Virus record (IMG/VR): IMGVR_UViG_3300017963_000541
Coordinates: 1-33,820 of that record
DNA: 33,820 bases
Reading direction: 5' to 3' (one strand)
DNA from: a virus
Below the pieces are notes generated by a model. The model was not told the origin of the DNA, ran no database searches, and was given only the letters and a program-made list of their open reading frames with translations. The position numbers were made by a program, and so were the translations under genes. The first letter of the stretch is position 1. Every line of letters begins with the position of its first letter. Shown in pieces: positions 1 through 6,596 of the stretch.

Positions 1-15
1 ATCTTGCGCGGAACC
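1..15. repeat. Terminal direct repeat, left copy (circular junction or cohesive end)
   Basis: The first 15 bases, ATCTTGCGCGGAACC, are identical to the last 15 bases of the window (33806-33820). This is seen directly. It means either that the contig closes into a circle of 33,805 bp, or that the virion DNA has short repeated or cohesive ends. The position about 130 bp upstream of the terminase start fits a cos or pac region as in lambda-like phages, but an assembly overlap would look the same. Confidence 0.8.
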
Positions 16-117
16 TGCCCTGCTCGCCACCGCCAAAAGATTCCTTTCCAATTTCCGACGCAGCAGGAGCGATCCTGGCGCGATTACGGTCCGTTCTCGT
101 GCCTGCGGGCTCATGAC

Positions 118-690
118 TGGCGGTTCGCAAGAGTTTATAACTCTAAGCCTGCGCCACGCCGTTAGGCTAAGGATCGAAGGGATAATAACTTTTTGATTCA
201 GCCTTGGCGGTAGGCTACGGGAGGAAGGAACAATAGCTGTAAGCTCTGGCGCTTCCGGTAAATTGGCGGGGGAGGCGGTAATAACTCTTCGTTGGTGCGC
301 GATCCGTAATTTACGGAGGGAGCGAACAATAACTTTAAGATCCGGCCCTTCCCGTAATTTACGAATCCAAGGAATAATAGTTCTTAATTTCGGCACGGTT
401 CGTAATTAATTGGATTAGCAAATAATAACTCTTAATCCAGGCGCTTCCCGTAAATTACGGGAGCAAGGAATAGTCTCGGTTAGAATTCGGCTCATCGGTA
501 ATTTACGGGAGGAAGGAACAATACCGCTAAGATCGGGCGCGGTTCGTAATTTACGGACTGAAGGCGGAATAACTCTTCGCTCGTGGCCGTGCGACAATTT
601 CCTGGAGGAAGGGACAATAACTCTTCGCTGGCGGCTGAACCGTAAATTGCGGACTGAAGCATCAATAGCTGTAAGATCTTCCGACACTGG
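118..690. repeat. Array of twelve tandem 48-bp repeats
   Basis: A degenerate motif (AATAACT or AATAGCT on the plus strand) recurs at 136, 184, 232, 280, 328, 376, 424, 469, 520, 568, 616 and 664. The spacing is 48 bp, with one 45/51 pair. Each unit has a purine-rich block (GGAGGAAGGAACAATAACT type) and a near-palindrome (CCGTAAATTACGG or its complement). Because 48 is a multiple of three, the minus strand reads as a 16-residue repeat, roughly LRVIVPSSRKLREAPD. Conserved bases include codon third positions, which favours recent duplication or a DNA-level site; several units keep amino-acid similarity despite divergence. There are no unique spacers of CRISPR type. Possible roles are an iteron or centromere-like binding array, a packaging-site array or a repeat-protein gene. 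Confidence 0.85.
415..687 (-). CDS. Possible repeat-encoded protein (16-residue repeats), doubtful
   Basis: A GTG start lies 3 nt after the TAA of the upstream 54-aa gene, so coupled translation is possible. The 90 codons read five to six 16-residue units with a consensus around VIVPSSRKLR. The frame is closed by a TAA at about 419-421 and a second TAA about four codons later. Downstream of that broken unit the same frame stays open through the remaining six units, across the sequence ends, to a stop near 33758. Either the gene is interrupted or the array is noncoding and the open frame is a by-product of the repeat. No known domain is recognised. The protein would be basic and without membrane segments. 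Confidence 0.3.
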   Translation of the reverse strand: MSEDLTAIDASVRNLRFSRQRRVIVPSSRKLSHGHERRVIPPSVRKLRTAPDLSGIVPSSRKLPMSRILTETIPCSRNLREAPGLRVIIC

Positions 691-855
691 TTATTTGAGT
701 GGTGGCAGGATGAGGTCGCGTTTCGAGAGTTCGGCCAGGAGCCATTTCATGGTGGAGAGCATCCTGGGTATGTCGTTGTACCGGTAGAGTATGGCGCAGG
801 TCCGCAGGGCTTGGATCAGCGCCCTCTCTCGGTCAGCGTGTGAAGGTGTGTTCAT
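691..855 (-). CDS. Small hypothetical protein (54 aa)
   Basis: A 54-codon gene starts with ATG at 855 (MNTPSHADRE) and ends with TAA at 691. It is predicted to be mostly helical, with charged N-terminal residues and an amphipathic middle (ALIQALRTCAILYRY, then MLSTMKWLLAELSKRD). No family is recognised. It lies downstream of the iteron/hairpin region behind the primase-helicase gene, on the same strand, and its stop is 3 nt before the GTG of the repeat-array reading frame. No convincing Shine-Dalgarno sequence precedes it. Its compact, uninterrupted frame and its place between two regulatory-looking regions support it as real, and a replication or copy-control accessory is possible from position alone. 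Confidence 0.55.
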   Translation of the reverse strand: MNTPSHADRERALIQALRTCAILYRYNDIPRMLSTMKWLLAELSKRDLILPPLK

Positions 856-869
856 GGGTGCTCGGAATC

Positions 870-1050
870 GCGGGAACAGAACGGAACCGGACGAATTGAG
901 CGGACGATTAGGAAGCGGCCAAGGTGCCGACAGGCAAGGCGGACGATTTGCCTTGCCTGTAAGGCACCAATTCGTCCGGTGTAGTTCCCGCGCCGAAAAC
1001 CGGACGATTGGACGATTTGTTTTGAAATCGTCCGGTGAAATCGTCCGGTG
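870..1050. other. Candidate replication origin: GGACGAWT iterons in nested inverted repeats
   Basis: This noncoding stretch between the 54-aa gene and the stop of the primase-helicase gene holds eight copies of a GGACGA(A/T)T motif, mostly within CCGGACGAWT. They lie at 887-897, 901-909, 940-949, 1000-1009 and 1010-1018 on plus, and at 969-979, 1025-1035 and 1038-1048 on minus. Nested inverted repeats are visible. GCGGGAAC (870-877) pairs with GTTCCCGC (984-991). CCGGACGAATT (887-897) pairs with AATTCGTCCGG (969-979). GGACGATTT (1010-1018) pairs with AAATCGTCC (1025-1033). Iterons beside the replicative helicase/primase gene are typical of phage and plasmid origins. The function is inferred; a promoter/operator cluster for downstream genes is the main alternative. 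Confidence 0.7.
923..968. other. Hairpin with an iteron in its loop
   Basis: GGTGCC (923-928) pairs with GGCACC (963-968), and inside it AGGCAAGG (932-939) pairs with CCTTGCCT (951-958). Short internal loops separate the two stems. The 11-base apical loop (940-950) contains a CGGACGATTTG iteron. The perfect two-step stem could extrude as a cruciform or fold in RNA or single-stranded DNA, for example as a priming or initiator-recognition structure. It has no U-run on either side, so it is not a typical terminator. Confidence 0.65.
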
Positions 1051-2982
1051 TCATTTCGTGCCATAATGACCCTTCTCATCCTTCTCGATATAGCCCTTTT
1101 CGACCATCCTTCTGAGCCGGCCTCTGACGGCTTCCACGTCCAGCGGGCAACGTCGGTTGTGAGCCTTTTGGAACAGTTCATCGAGCTTGTTATGGATTCC
1201 AGCAGGCTTGCCCGGTCCTTCCTTCAGTACCTGCAAGATCAGTGCATTGTCGATATCGGTTTTGGGTCCACGCTTGTGCTCTTCGAGTTCCGGCTTGTCG
1301 CACTGATGCCAGTAGAAACCGGATTCGGCTCGTTCGAGATAAATCCGATCTGTCAGTTCGTCTCCGTCTTCCCAACCGATCCGGTTTTGCCGTTTGCCGG
1401 CAATGAAGCTGTAGACGCCTGGAGTGTGCTTCCTGAGTTCGAGGGTAGCGCGAGGCCAGTTGGCGAACTCGACGCTTCCGTAGCCGGCGTACTCGCTTTC
1501 GTGCTCGCTCTTTGAGCTTGCGCGATTTCTGGGTGGATGGTGAACGACCATGACGCCGAGGTTGTAGTCTGTCGCCAAGACATCCAGGCCGCGTCTGACC
1601 CAGTTGTATGCGACGACGGGATCGGAGATATCACCGCCAGCATAAGCGAAATTGGGGTCGATGCATAAGATGTCGTAAGGCGTTTTGTCCAGTTTGGGTT
1701 TGATCGCTTGGTCAATGAAGCTCTGACCGCTGATGCCTTTGACGGTGTGCATGGCCCAATTCGAGTGCAGGCATGCTTCCTCGTCGCCCCGCAATCCGAG
1801 ATTGTCACAAACGCTTCTGACGAACCTGCGGAGGTCGATTTCCGGGTTTTCGTTCTGGATAGTGAGGATCTTGAGCGGTTTTCTGGGTCGCAGACCAAGG
1901 CAATGCCGTCCGATAGCGAAAGACATTGTCAACTGGAGCAGGAGGATGGACTTGCCGAGTCCAGTGCCTCCGGCGAAGAGCAACCCGGTGCTGCGGCAGA
2001 AGAATTCGTCTTTTATCAGTTCGACCTTTGCAACTTCCTCGTCTGAAACGGGTTGGAGCAACTGGTCGAGTGTGTGCTCGATATTGATGAAAGTCATTTC
2101 CTCCCCTTCTCGGGCATTATCCGCCCAGTAGAAGATGGAATTGACGGTGATCTTGTCGTGACCTGGCCTTTGATCGTCCGAAAACGCCTTTTCCCATTTC
2201 TGGCGGTAGACGGTCAGGGGAGTGACCTTGTAGGCGTCCACGCCGTGGGACCACTCGACCCAGAGTTTGAATCCCCATTCGTGGTCCCACCTGAACAGGG
2301 CCATGCCGACCTTGACCCAGTCCTCGTAAGTCTCAGCCATGCCCTGAATGCGGCTCAGAGCCTTTCTGAGGCGTTCTGTGTCGTTGGGAGGCAAATCTGG
2401 TGCTGGAGGTTTGTGGGAATCGTCAGGAGGCAACGTGAGCTTTGCTGGGACGGCATCCAGGTTGAGGTAAGCGTCTGGATCATGACAGAGGAAGGCTAAT
2501 CGAGCGAGATCGCCCTCGGTGTTGCCTCCTCTGTCGCCGCCGTAGCCTAAAGCCCGGAGTTTTCGGCCCATTTCCTGGACGTATTTGGTGTGTGTTGATG
2601 GTTTTGCGTTTTCCGGAAGGAGGAGGACGGCTTTGAGGCCGTCACCGGATGGGGACACGTAGACCAGGAGGCAACACGGCAGACTGACGATTTTCTCTCG
2701 GACACTGGGCAGTCTGTCGCCCAGGTCATCGAAATCGAATGCTGCCGCGTGTGAATATTCCAGCAAATGCGCCGCGGTACGTCTTCCGTTGAACAGACCG
2801 GCGAAGGTGACACCTGGGAGGGTGGTTTTCCGTTTCCGGAGTTCGTCTGGATTGGAGGCTTGGCGCACCCAAGCTGTCTGATTCTTGAGTGCGCCATCCT
2901 GGCGTATTTTGGCGACGATTTGCTGGAGTGATGCCTTGCTGACCTTCCGTGATTTGATATCTGGCTGATAAGTGAGCATCAT
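1051..2982 (-). CDS. Primase-helicase: VirE_N/PrimPol-like, PriCT-2-like and RepA-like ATPase domains
   Basis: This 643-aa protein probably primes and unwinds DNA at the phage origin. Residues about 10-180 look like a BT4734/VirE_N-type archaeo-eukaryotic primase module: AFDFDD near 81-86 would be the metal-binding D-x-D, SPSGDGLK near 110-117 the SGxG motif, and RLAF follows near 161. Residues about 198-290 resemble PriCT-2 (YEDWVKVGMALF, then QKWEKAFSDD). The C-terminal half is a RecA/RepA-like ATPase with Walker A GGTGLGKS (338-345) and a Walker B-like hydrophobic strand ending in CIDPN (about 440). A winged-helix-like tail follows. TTGGAG precedes the ATG. The gene ends immediately at the iteron region. 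No separate DNA polymerase or initiator is visible, so this protein may also initiate. Confidence 0.85.
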   Translation of the reverse strand: MMLTYQPDIKSRKVSKASLQQIVAKIRQDGALKNQTAWVRQASNPDELRKRKTTLPGVTFAGLFNGRRTAAHLLEYSHAAAFDFDDLGDRLPSVREKIVSLPCCLLVYVSPSGDGLKAVLLLPENAKPSTHTKYVQEMGRKLRALGYGGDRGGNTEGDLARLAFLCHDPDAYLNLDAVPAKLTLPPDDSHKPPAPDLPPNDTERLRKALSRIQGMAETYEDWVKVGMALFRWDHEWGFKLWVEWSHGVDAYKVTPLTVYRQKWEKAFSDDQRPGHDKITVNSIFYWADNAREGEEMTFINIEHTLDQLLQPVSDEEVAKVELIKDEFFCRSTGLLFAGGTGLGKSILLLQLTMSFAIGRHCLGLRPRKPLKILTIQNENPEIDLRRFVRSVCDNLGLRGDEEACLHSNWAMHTVKGISGQSFIDQAIKPKLDKTPYDILCIDPNFAYAGGDISDPVVAYNWVRRGLDVLATDYNLGVMVVHHPPRNRASSKSEHESEYAGYGSVEFANWPRATLELRKHTPGVYSFIAGKRQNRIGWEDGDELTDRIYLERAESGFYWHQCDKPELEEHKRGPKTDIDNALILQVLKEGPGKPAGIHNKLDELFQKAHNRRCPLDVEAVRGRLRRMVEKGYIEKDEKGHYGTK

Positions 2983-2997
2983 TACTCCAAGTGAGGT

Positions 2998-3471
2998 TTA
3001 GGTCATCGCGTAGTTCAGGAGGAGCAGTGCATCCCCTGCCTCGACAGGGATCTTCAGCCAGGGGAACATCTGAGCGGCCTTATCCTTGTTGTAGCGTTTC
3101 TTGGCCGTGGCGCCCGCCTTCCTGACCTCCGGAGGGTATTTCAGGTATTCCGGTGGCCGGACGGTCTTGAGAGGCAGCCTGAGCGTTCTGAGCATGCCGT
3201 AGAGTTCGCCGCAGTGGAACCCGAAAACCATTGCGGCACTCTCGGGCACTCGTTTGCCCAGTGTCTTCGGAGGCATCTCGAACCAGGCTCGGCAATGCCA
3301 ACCTTCGGTGGCGGAACGGATCATGATGTCATGGAAGATATCCAAGACATCCTGAAACGACGCTTTCCGGAGCGTGTGCAGCCCCACGTCCCGTGGTTTC
3401 GGGTATGCGACGGCGATTGCGCCCTGTTTGCCGGGGTCAACGGCTATGGTGACATCAGTTTTCATCATCAC
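2998..3471 (-). CDS. RuvC-like Holliday junction resolvase
   Basis: The 157-aa protein has a RuvC/RNase H-fold layout. AVDPGKQGAIAV near residues 10-22 gives the first catalytic Asp (D12), AWFEMPP gives a Glu near residue 65, and DALLLLNYA at the C terminus gives a late acidic residue near 147. Family members cleave four-way junctions formed during phage recombination or before packaging. The start overlaps the end of the exonuclease gene by 17 nt, and CAGGAG precedes the first ATG. Two further Met codons follow directly, so the exact start is uncertain by up to two residues. The size and acidic triad fit well, and its place between exonuclease and helicase agrees. Confidence 0.8.
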   Translation of the reverse strand: MMMKTDVTIAVDPGKQGAIAVAYPKPRDVGLHTLRKASFQDVLDIFHDIMIRSATEGWHCRAWFEMPPKTLGKRVPESAAMVFGFHCGELYGMLRTLRLPLKTVRPPEYLKYPPEVRKAGATAKKRYNKDKAAQMFPWLKIPVEAGDALLLLNYAMT

Positions 3472-4105
3472 GAATGCTCCTGGAGGGCCATCCCGTTATT
3501 TGATTGAATACCGCCTCGGTCAGTCTGAGGTCGTTGTCGAGGTATTGGAGTGCTTGGTCCCGATGCTCGGCGTACACCGCGGAAAAGCGCGGGCCGATGT
3601 CGTCCTTAGCGGCGAACCCGCAGGCTATGCCGAGGTCGCGGAGGGATATCCTCTCGCCGTAGACGCCGCATGCCCAGATGAGCATTGTATCGTTGACCAT
3701 TGCGTCACGGCGCAGCCCTTCTCCGACCCATGACGGGACGTGTATGCCCAGGAGCATGGACCGACGAGCCAGGAACGGGAGGTCGAACCCGACGATGTTA
3801 TGGCCAACCAGAACGCATCCGGCATTATGGGCGCCGCGGATCCGCTCCCAAGCCCTGGGAAGCATGTCTTTTTCGGAACCTTCGAGGATTTCGACCGTGT
3901 CAGCCTGGAGCATCCCGATGCAGATGATCCGGCCTCTTTCGGCTCGCAAGGCGGATTCTGCCTTGTACTTTTCGGCTTTGTTTCTGAGATCCGCCTCGAT
4001 CTTGGTTTGATCCTTGAGGCGCTTGTCCGGTTCGATCTTGTGGCCCAGACGCTGGATCGCCTGATCGTCAGGCCCGGTCTCGATATCGAGGATGAGAGGT
4101 TTCAT
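3455..4105 (-). CDS. DnaQ-fold 3'-5' exonuclease (PolB-exonuclease-like)
   Basis: The 216-aa protein carries the three exonuclease motifs of the DEDD superfamily. ILDIETG at residues 4-10 is Exo I. GHNIVGFDLPFL near 100-112 is Exo II with its N and D. YLDNDLRLTEAV near 188-199 is Exo III. It therefore probably removes nucleotides from 3' ends as a stand-alone proofreading or recombination nuclease. A lysine- and glutamate-rich insertion (about 20-55) looks helical. It lies 2 nt after the SSB-like gene and overlaps the resolvase gene, so the three are co-translated DNA-metabolism genes. No polymerase domain is attached. Confidence 0.8.
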   Translation of the reverse strand: MKPLILDIETGPDDQAIQRLGHKIEPDKRLKDQTKIEADLRNKAEKYKAESALRAERGRIICIGMLQADTVEILEGSEKDMLPRAWERIRGAHNAGCVLVGHNIVGFDLPFLARRSMLLGIHVPSWVGEGLRRDAMVNDTMLIWACGVYGERISLRDLGIACGFAAKDDIGPRFSAVYAEHRDQALQYLDNDLRLTEAVFNQITGWPSRSIRDDEN

Positions 4106-4107
4106 GG

Positions 4108-4740
4108 TCAGAAAGGGATATCGTCTTCTTCCTTGTCATCGGAAGGCGCCGTGCTGGCCTCAGTTTCCTCTCTGACGGTTTGCGCGATGCCCTGGCTGGC
4201 TTTGTACTGTTCGCTTTCCTTCGCCACGTTCTGGACCCATTTAGGCACTGCGTCCCACGGGTGTTCGCCGGCAATCGCTTTCTCGACTTCCCAAGTGACA
4301 GGCGTCACGTCCTTCGTGTCCACCTTCACGGACTTCGGCACTTGCGCCACGCCGTTGACCTTGTCGTAAACCCGGCCATCGTCCCGTTTCTTGTGGATGA
4401 TGCTTACCGTACACGGTTTCCCGGCGATCTTGCGGAGGTCAAATCCGGCAAGCTCTTCGTCGGAGAACGACTTGCCGCGCCATGCTTCAAGGTGCTGACG
4501 CAGTGTCGCTCTCTCGTGCAGGCTGTTGGTGTATCTGCGGGAGGTGCTCATCGGCAGTTGTTCCTCGCCTATCGGATGATCCGGCAGGAGCCAGGACAGG
4601 ATCACTTGGTCCTTCTTCCCGAACTCGCCGTCCTGGGTTCCGACATCCGCGACCAGGCAGCAGACGCCAATGTGCGTGCCTTCCGGTGCGGGCGTGAAGT
4701 CGCCGGAAGCGTTTTCTGGTTCACGAGCGATCAATGACAT
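4108..4740 (-). CDS. Single-stranded DNA-binding-like protein with acidic SSB tail
   Basis: The 210-aa product ends in DDKEEDDIPF, the acidic C-terminal tip that in SSB proteins recruits partner enzymes. The N-terminal half (for example GTHIGVCCLVADVGTQ and QVILSWLLP) has the alternating strand pattern of an OB-fold and resembles phage SSB-like proteins. A longer frame upstream (to 4977) is rejected: the ATG at 4740 has a purine-rich site (AGAAGAAAG) at the right distance, and the extra N-terminal segment is arginine-rich and overlaps another gene. The gene leads the SSB-exonuclease-resolvase-helicase block. The role in coating single strands during replication is inferred from tail and context. 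Confidence 0.72.
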   Translation of the reverse strand: MSLIAREPENASGDFTPAPEGTHIGVCCLVADVGTQDGEFGKKDQVILSWLLPDHPIGEEQLPMSTSRRYTNSLHERATLRQHLEAWRGKSFSDEELAGFDLRKIAGKPCTVSIIHKKRDDGRVYDKVNGVAQVPKSVKVDTKDVTPVTWEVEKAIAGEHPWDAVPKWVQNVAKESEQYKASQGIAQTVREETEASTAPSDDKEEDDIPF

Positions 4741-4778
4741 GCTATTCTTTCTTCTGAGGGGTTTATGTTTTGGTGATG

Positions 4779-4805
4779 CCCGGAGGTTCGCAGTGAGCCT
4801 CCGGG
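4779..4805. other. Perfect 8-bp hairpin in an intergenic gap
   Basis: CCCGGAGG (4779-4786) pairs with CCTCCGGG (4798-4805) across an 11-base loop, in the gap between the 77-aa gene and the SSB-like gene. On the plus strand it is followed by TTATTGTTT, and on the minus strand by a C/A-rich stretch. It is therefore not a classical terminator for the minus-strand operon. Partial attenuation, mRNA processing or stability control of the downstream SSB gene is possible. Confidence 0.5.
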
Positions 4806-4813
4806 TTATTGTT

Positions 4814-5047
4814 TCATGCTTCGGTGGGCGCAAAGCCCGCCATGTCGAACGTGACGCCACGTCCGCACGTAATCCGAATCTTGCCGGCATCGGCATCGAA
4901 GGAGCAGTGGACGCAATCGGTGGAGCAGTAGAGTTCCCCTGGCCGGAACGGACACCGCGCCTTCTCGTAACTGCCAAAGCCGCTGTTGACTTTCACCGTG
5001 CCGCCTTTGCCTCGACTGTCTGTGTAGGGGATGAGTTGACAGTTCAT
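4814..5047 (-). CDS. Small cysteine-containing hypothetical protein (77 aa)
   Basis: No family is recognised. The 77-residue product has cysteines in a C-x3-C-x2-C pattern (CSTDCVHC near residues 41-48) plus further cysteines near residues 3, 32 and 61. A small zinc-binding fold is possible, but the spacing matches no classical finger. Its ATG overlaps the TGA of the upstream gene (ATGA), which indicates translational coupling and supports the start. It is followed by a 73-bp gap with a strong hairpin before the SSB-like gene. Confidence 0.6.
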   Translation of the reverse strand: MNCQLIPYTDSRGKGGTVKVNSGFGSYEKARCPFRPGELYCSTDCVHCSFDADAGKIRITCGRGVTFDMAGFAPTEA

Positions 5048-5247
5048 CGTTTCCGTCGTCGCTTTCTGGTCAGTCCAGGTTCACTCACCTTCTCACGGAG
5101 GTACCTGATGGATGCGGTGAGTTGCCTCAGTTCGCTTTCTTGCAGCGTCTGAGGCCGCACCAGGCATGAACGCATGAAGACGATCGTATCCAGCACCTCG
5201 CGCATCTTGGCGCGTGTGACGTGGAGAGAATCGTGACCAGTGTTCAT
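5044..5247 (-). CDS. Small basic hypothetical protein (67 aa)
   Basis: A 67-aa protein, probably helical, ends in a very basic tail (TRKRRRKR). The middle (MREVLDTIVFMRSCLV, then LRQLTASIRYLREKV) could form a two-helix hairpin. No domain is recognised; the basic tail suggests nucleic-acid contact, which is inference only. The stop overlaps the next start by 4 nt. No Shine-Dalgarno sequence is seen before the ATG. The 80-bp gap upstream contains one copy of the GGAACCGGACGA motif (about 5298-5309) that is also found in the origin candidate. Confidence 0.6.
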   Translation of the reverse strand: MNTGHDSLHVTRAKMREVLDTIVFMRSCLVRPQTLQESELRQLTASIRYLREKVSEPGLTRKRRRKR

Positions 5248-5327
5248 TGAAGAAAGGCGCCCGCCAACGTTATGCCTCCGGTATATGCCAGAGATGAGGA
5301 ACCGGACGATGACGGGACGCCAGAGTG

Positions 5328-5852
5328 TTAGGCCGCGCCGACCGGCAGGTTCATCGGGTCAACAACGGGCTTGTCTGGTGCGGACTGGTTTAGGTCCAGC
5401 GGGTTGTCCTGCCCGTGGAACTCGTCAACGTAGGTTTGCGCCTTCTTCACCGCATTGACGAAGTCGGTCTTGTCCTGCGGAGTGAGGCTGTCGTTGGCGC
5501 GTCCGCTGGGCGAAATCCGCAGGTTGACCATCGCCGCCACCAGATGGTTCTGTGCGGCCTGGAAACTGGTGTTTTCGACTAAGGCAGTTGCCTCGTTGAA
5601 ATCACGCAGCGGCATTGTCGCCAAGTAGTGGAAGTCCGATGTCGTCGCGGTCGTCGTCTCGATCAGGCGGAACAACCAAGCGAAGAACTGATCGCATCGC
5701 GCTTTGTCGTCGTCTGTGATGCTCGTCATTCGAGCACTGACCATCCGGCTCAGTTCCTTGCAGATGCGGTAGACTGCATTGTCGAGGATTTGAACGCTCA
5801 TGTTGTTGGTTGTTGTTGGTACGGTGGGAGCTATAACGGTCTGATCTGCCAT
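5328..5852 (-). CDS. Hypothetical early protein (174 aa)
   Basis: The start at 5852 (MADQTVIAP) is chosen over an in-frame ATG at 5927 because AAAGGAAAG lies just before it. After a Thr/Pro-rich N terminus, the protein is predicted to be mainly helical (for example RICKELSRMVSARMTSI, FFAWLFRLIETTT and FVNAVKKAQTYVDEF). It ends in a Pro/Asp-rich tail (DKPVVDPMNLPVG). No conserved family motif or transmembrane segment is recognised. It sits alone between two overlapping small-gene clusters in the early operon, with about 70-80 bp gaps on each side. A DNA-metabolism accessory or host-takeover function is possible only by location. Confidence 0.65.
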   Translation of the reverse strand: MADQTVIAPTVPTTTNNMSVQILDNAVYRICKELSRMVSARMTSITDDDKARCDQFFAWLFRLIETTTATTSDFHYLATMPLRDFNEATALVENTSFQAAQNHLVAAMVNLRISPSGRANDSLTPQDKTDFVNAVKKAQTYVDEFHGQDNPLDLNQSAPDKPVVDPMNLPVGAA

Positions 5853-5923
5853 TTCTTTCCTTTCGTTTTCCGTCGTTGTGTTTGGTTTTCGGGCGCGGCG
5901 GGAGTTGATGTATCCAAGAGCCT

Positions 5924-6139
5924 TCACCTAGTCTCAGTGTGAGGAGATGTCGGTGCAGACGATGAATTGTCCGTGGAACCGGACGAATGGCCGCACCGCG
6001 CCCGAAAGTCTGTCTGGAGGAGCCGCAGAGCACTCAGTCGAGCAGTCCAGCGTTCCCTCTCATCAATTGTCAAAGAGGAGTTCATGCCGTCCACCGCGGC
6101 GTCAATGTGCTGACCGAGAACGACATAGAACTCATTCAT
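5924..6139 (-). CDS. Small hypothetical protein (71 aa)
   Basis: A 71-aa product starts at 6139 (MNEFYVVLG), where ATG shares its first base with the TAA of the upstream gene (TAATG). This tight coupling decides the start against a longer frame to 6232. The first 50 residues look helical (HIDAAVDGMNSSLTIDERE, then WTARLSALRLLQTDF). The last 20 residues are Ser/Thr-rich and probably disordered. No family is recognised. The gene carries one copy of the CCGGACGAAT motif of the origin candidate at 5979-5988, which may be chance. Confidence 0.5.
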   Translation of the reverse strand: MNEFYVVLGQHIDAAVDGMNSSLTIDERERWTARLSALRLLQTDFRARCGHSSGSTDNSSSAPTSPHTETR

Positions 6140-6324
6140 TAGAGCTTTGCTGGATGCACCAGTGTTCGTGTGCCGTCCTGGACACGGATCCAGGCGTGCT
6201 GTTCCTTTCGCCTGTTCCATGTCCCACGGCATCGGTGTCGTTTGTCCCAGATCAGAACGGTATCAACACCGTCTATGTGGAACGTCTCATGGTGATTCTG
6301 GCTATCTGTACTCTGGCTGTTCAT
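6139..6324 (-). CDS. Small hypothetical protein (61 aa)
   Basis: The start at 6324 (MNSQSTDSQN) overlaps the TGA of the upstream gene as ATGA; an in-frame ATG at 6420 is rejected because it would lie deep inside that gene. After a polar N terminus, a compact beta-rich segment follows (VDTVLIWDKRHRCRG, then HAWIRVQDGTRTLVHPAKL) that could be a small SH3-like or Zn-ribbon-like barrel. No family is recognised. It belongs to a chain of three overlapping small genes behind the TIR gene. Confidence 0.5.
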   Translation of the reverse strand: MNSQSTDSQNHHETFHIDGVDTVLIWDKRHRCRGTWNRRKEQHAWIRVQDGTRTLVHPAKL

Positions 6325-6590
6325 GGCTTTTCCATTGTCGCTTCTTTGTTCTGCTGCTTGATGTCGCGCATAAGAGCCTCCCCGGCCCGACGATTGACCT
6401 CCCGCAGTCCGTGCAGGCAATTCGGCAAAATGCTACCGAATGCGTTGTCCAGTTCATTGAACGCGCTTGCCAGATGAACCTCTGACCGCTTCAATGCCTC
6501 GTTCATTTCCACCAGATGTTGGTCCACGGCGGCTTTCGTTCCGCCGAGGATGAATTCGGAGTCTGGCACTCCATTTCCGTTGTTTTTCAT
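6321..6590 (-). CDS. PDSEF-motif small protein, paralogue of the 32-aa protein at 10269
   Basis: The 89-aa product begins MKNNGNGVPDSEFILGG. The NG-x-PDSEF(I/L)LG motif recurs in the 32-aa product at 10269-10367, and the DNA around both 5' ends also shares CCATGAACAGCAA. Residues 20-75 form a long, probably coiled-coil helix (LVEMNEALKRSEVHLASAF onward). Family function is unknown. It starts 6 nt after the TIR gene stop and overlaps the next gene by 4 nt. The homologous upstream ATG (near 6603) is now out of frame and embedded in the TIR stop, which hints at rearrangement at this junction. Confidence 0.6.
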   Translation of the reverse strand: MKNNGNGVPDSEFILGGTKAAVDQHLVEMNEALKRSEVHLASAFNELDNAFGSILPNCLHGLREVNRRAGEALMRDIKQQNKEATMEKP

Positions 6591-6596
6591 TGCTGT

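Noticed and set aside
118-690. CRISPR array
   Set aside because: The 48-bp units are contiguous and all parts are related; there are no unique spacers, no leader and no cas genes.
852-1181. A 109-codon minus frame through the iteron region
   Set aside because: Its sequence is produced by the iterons and hairpin and it overlaps the end of the helicase gene; no protein features.
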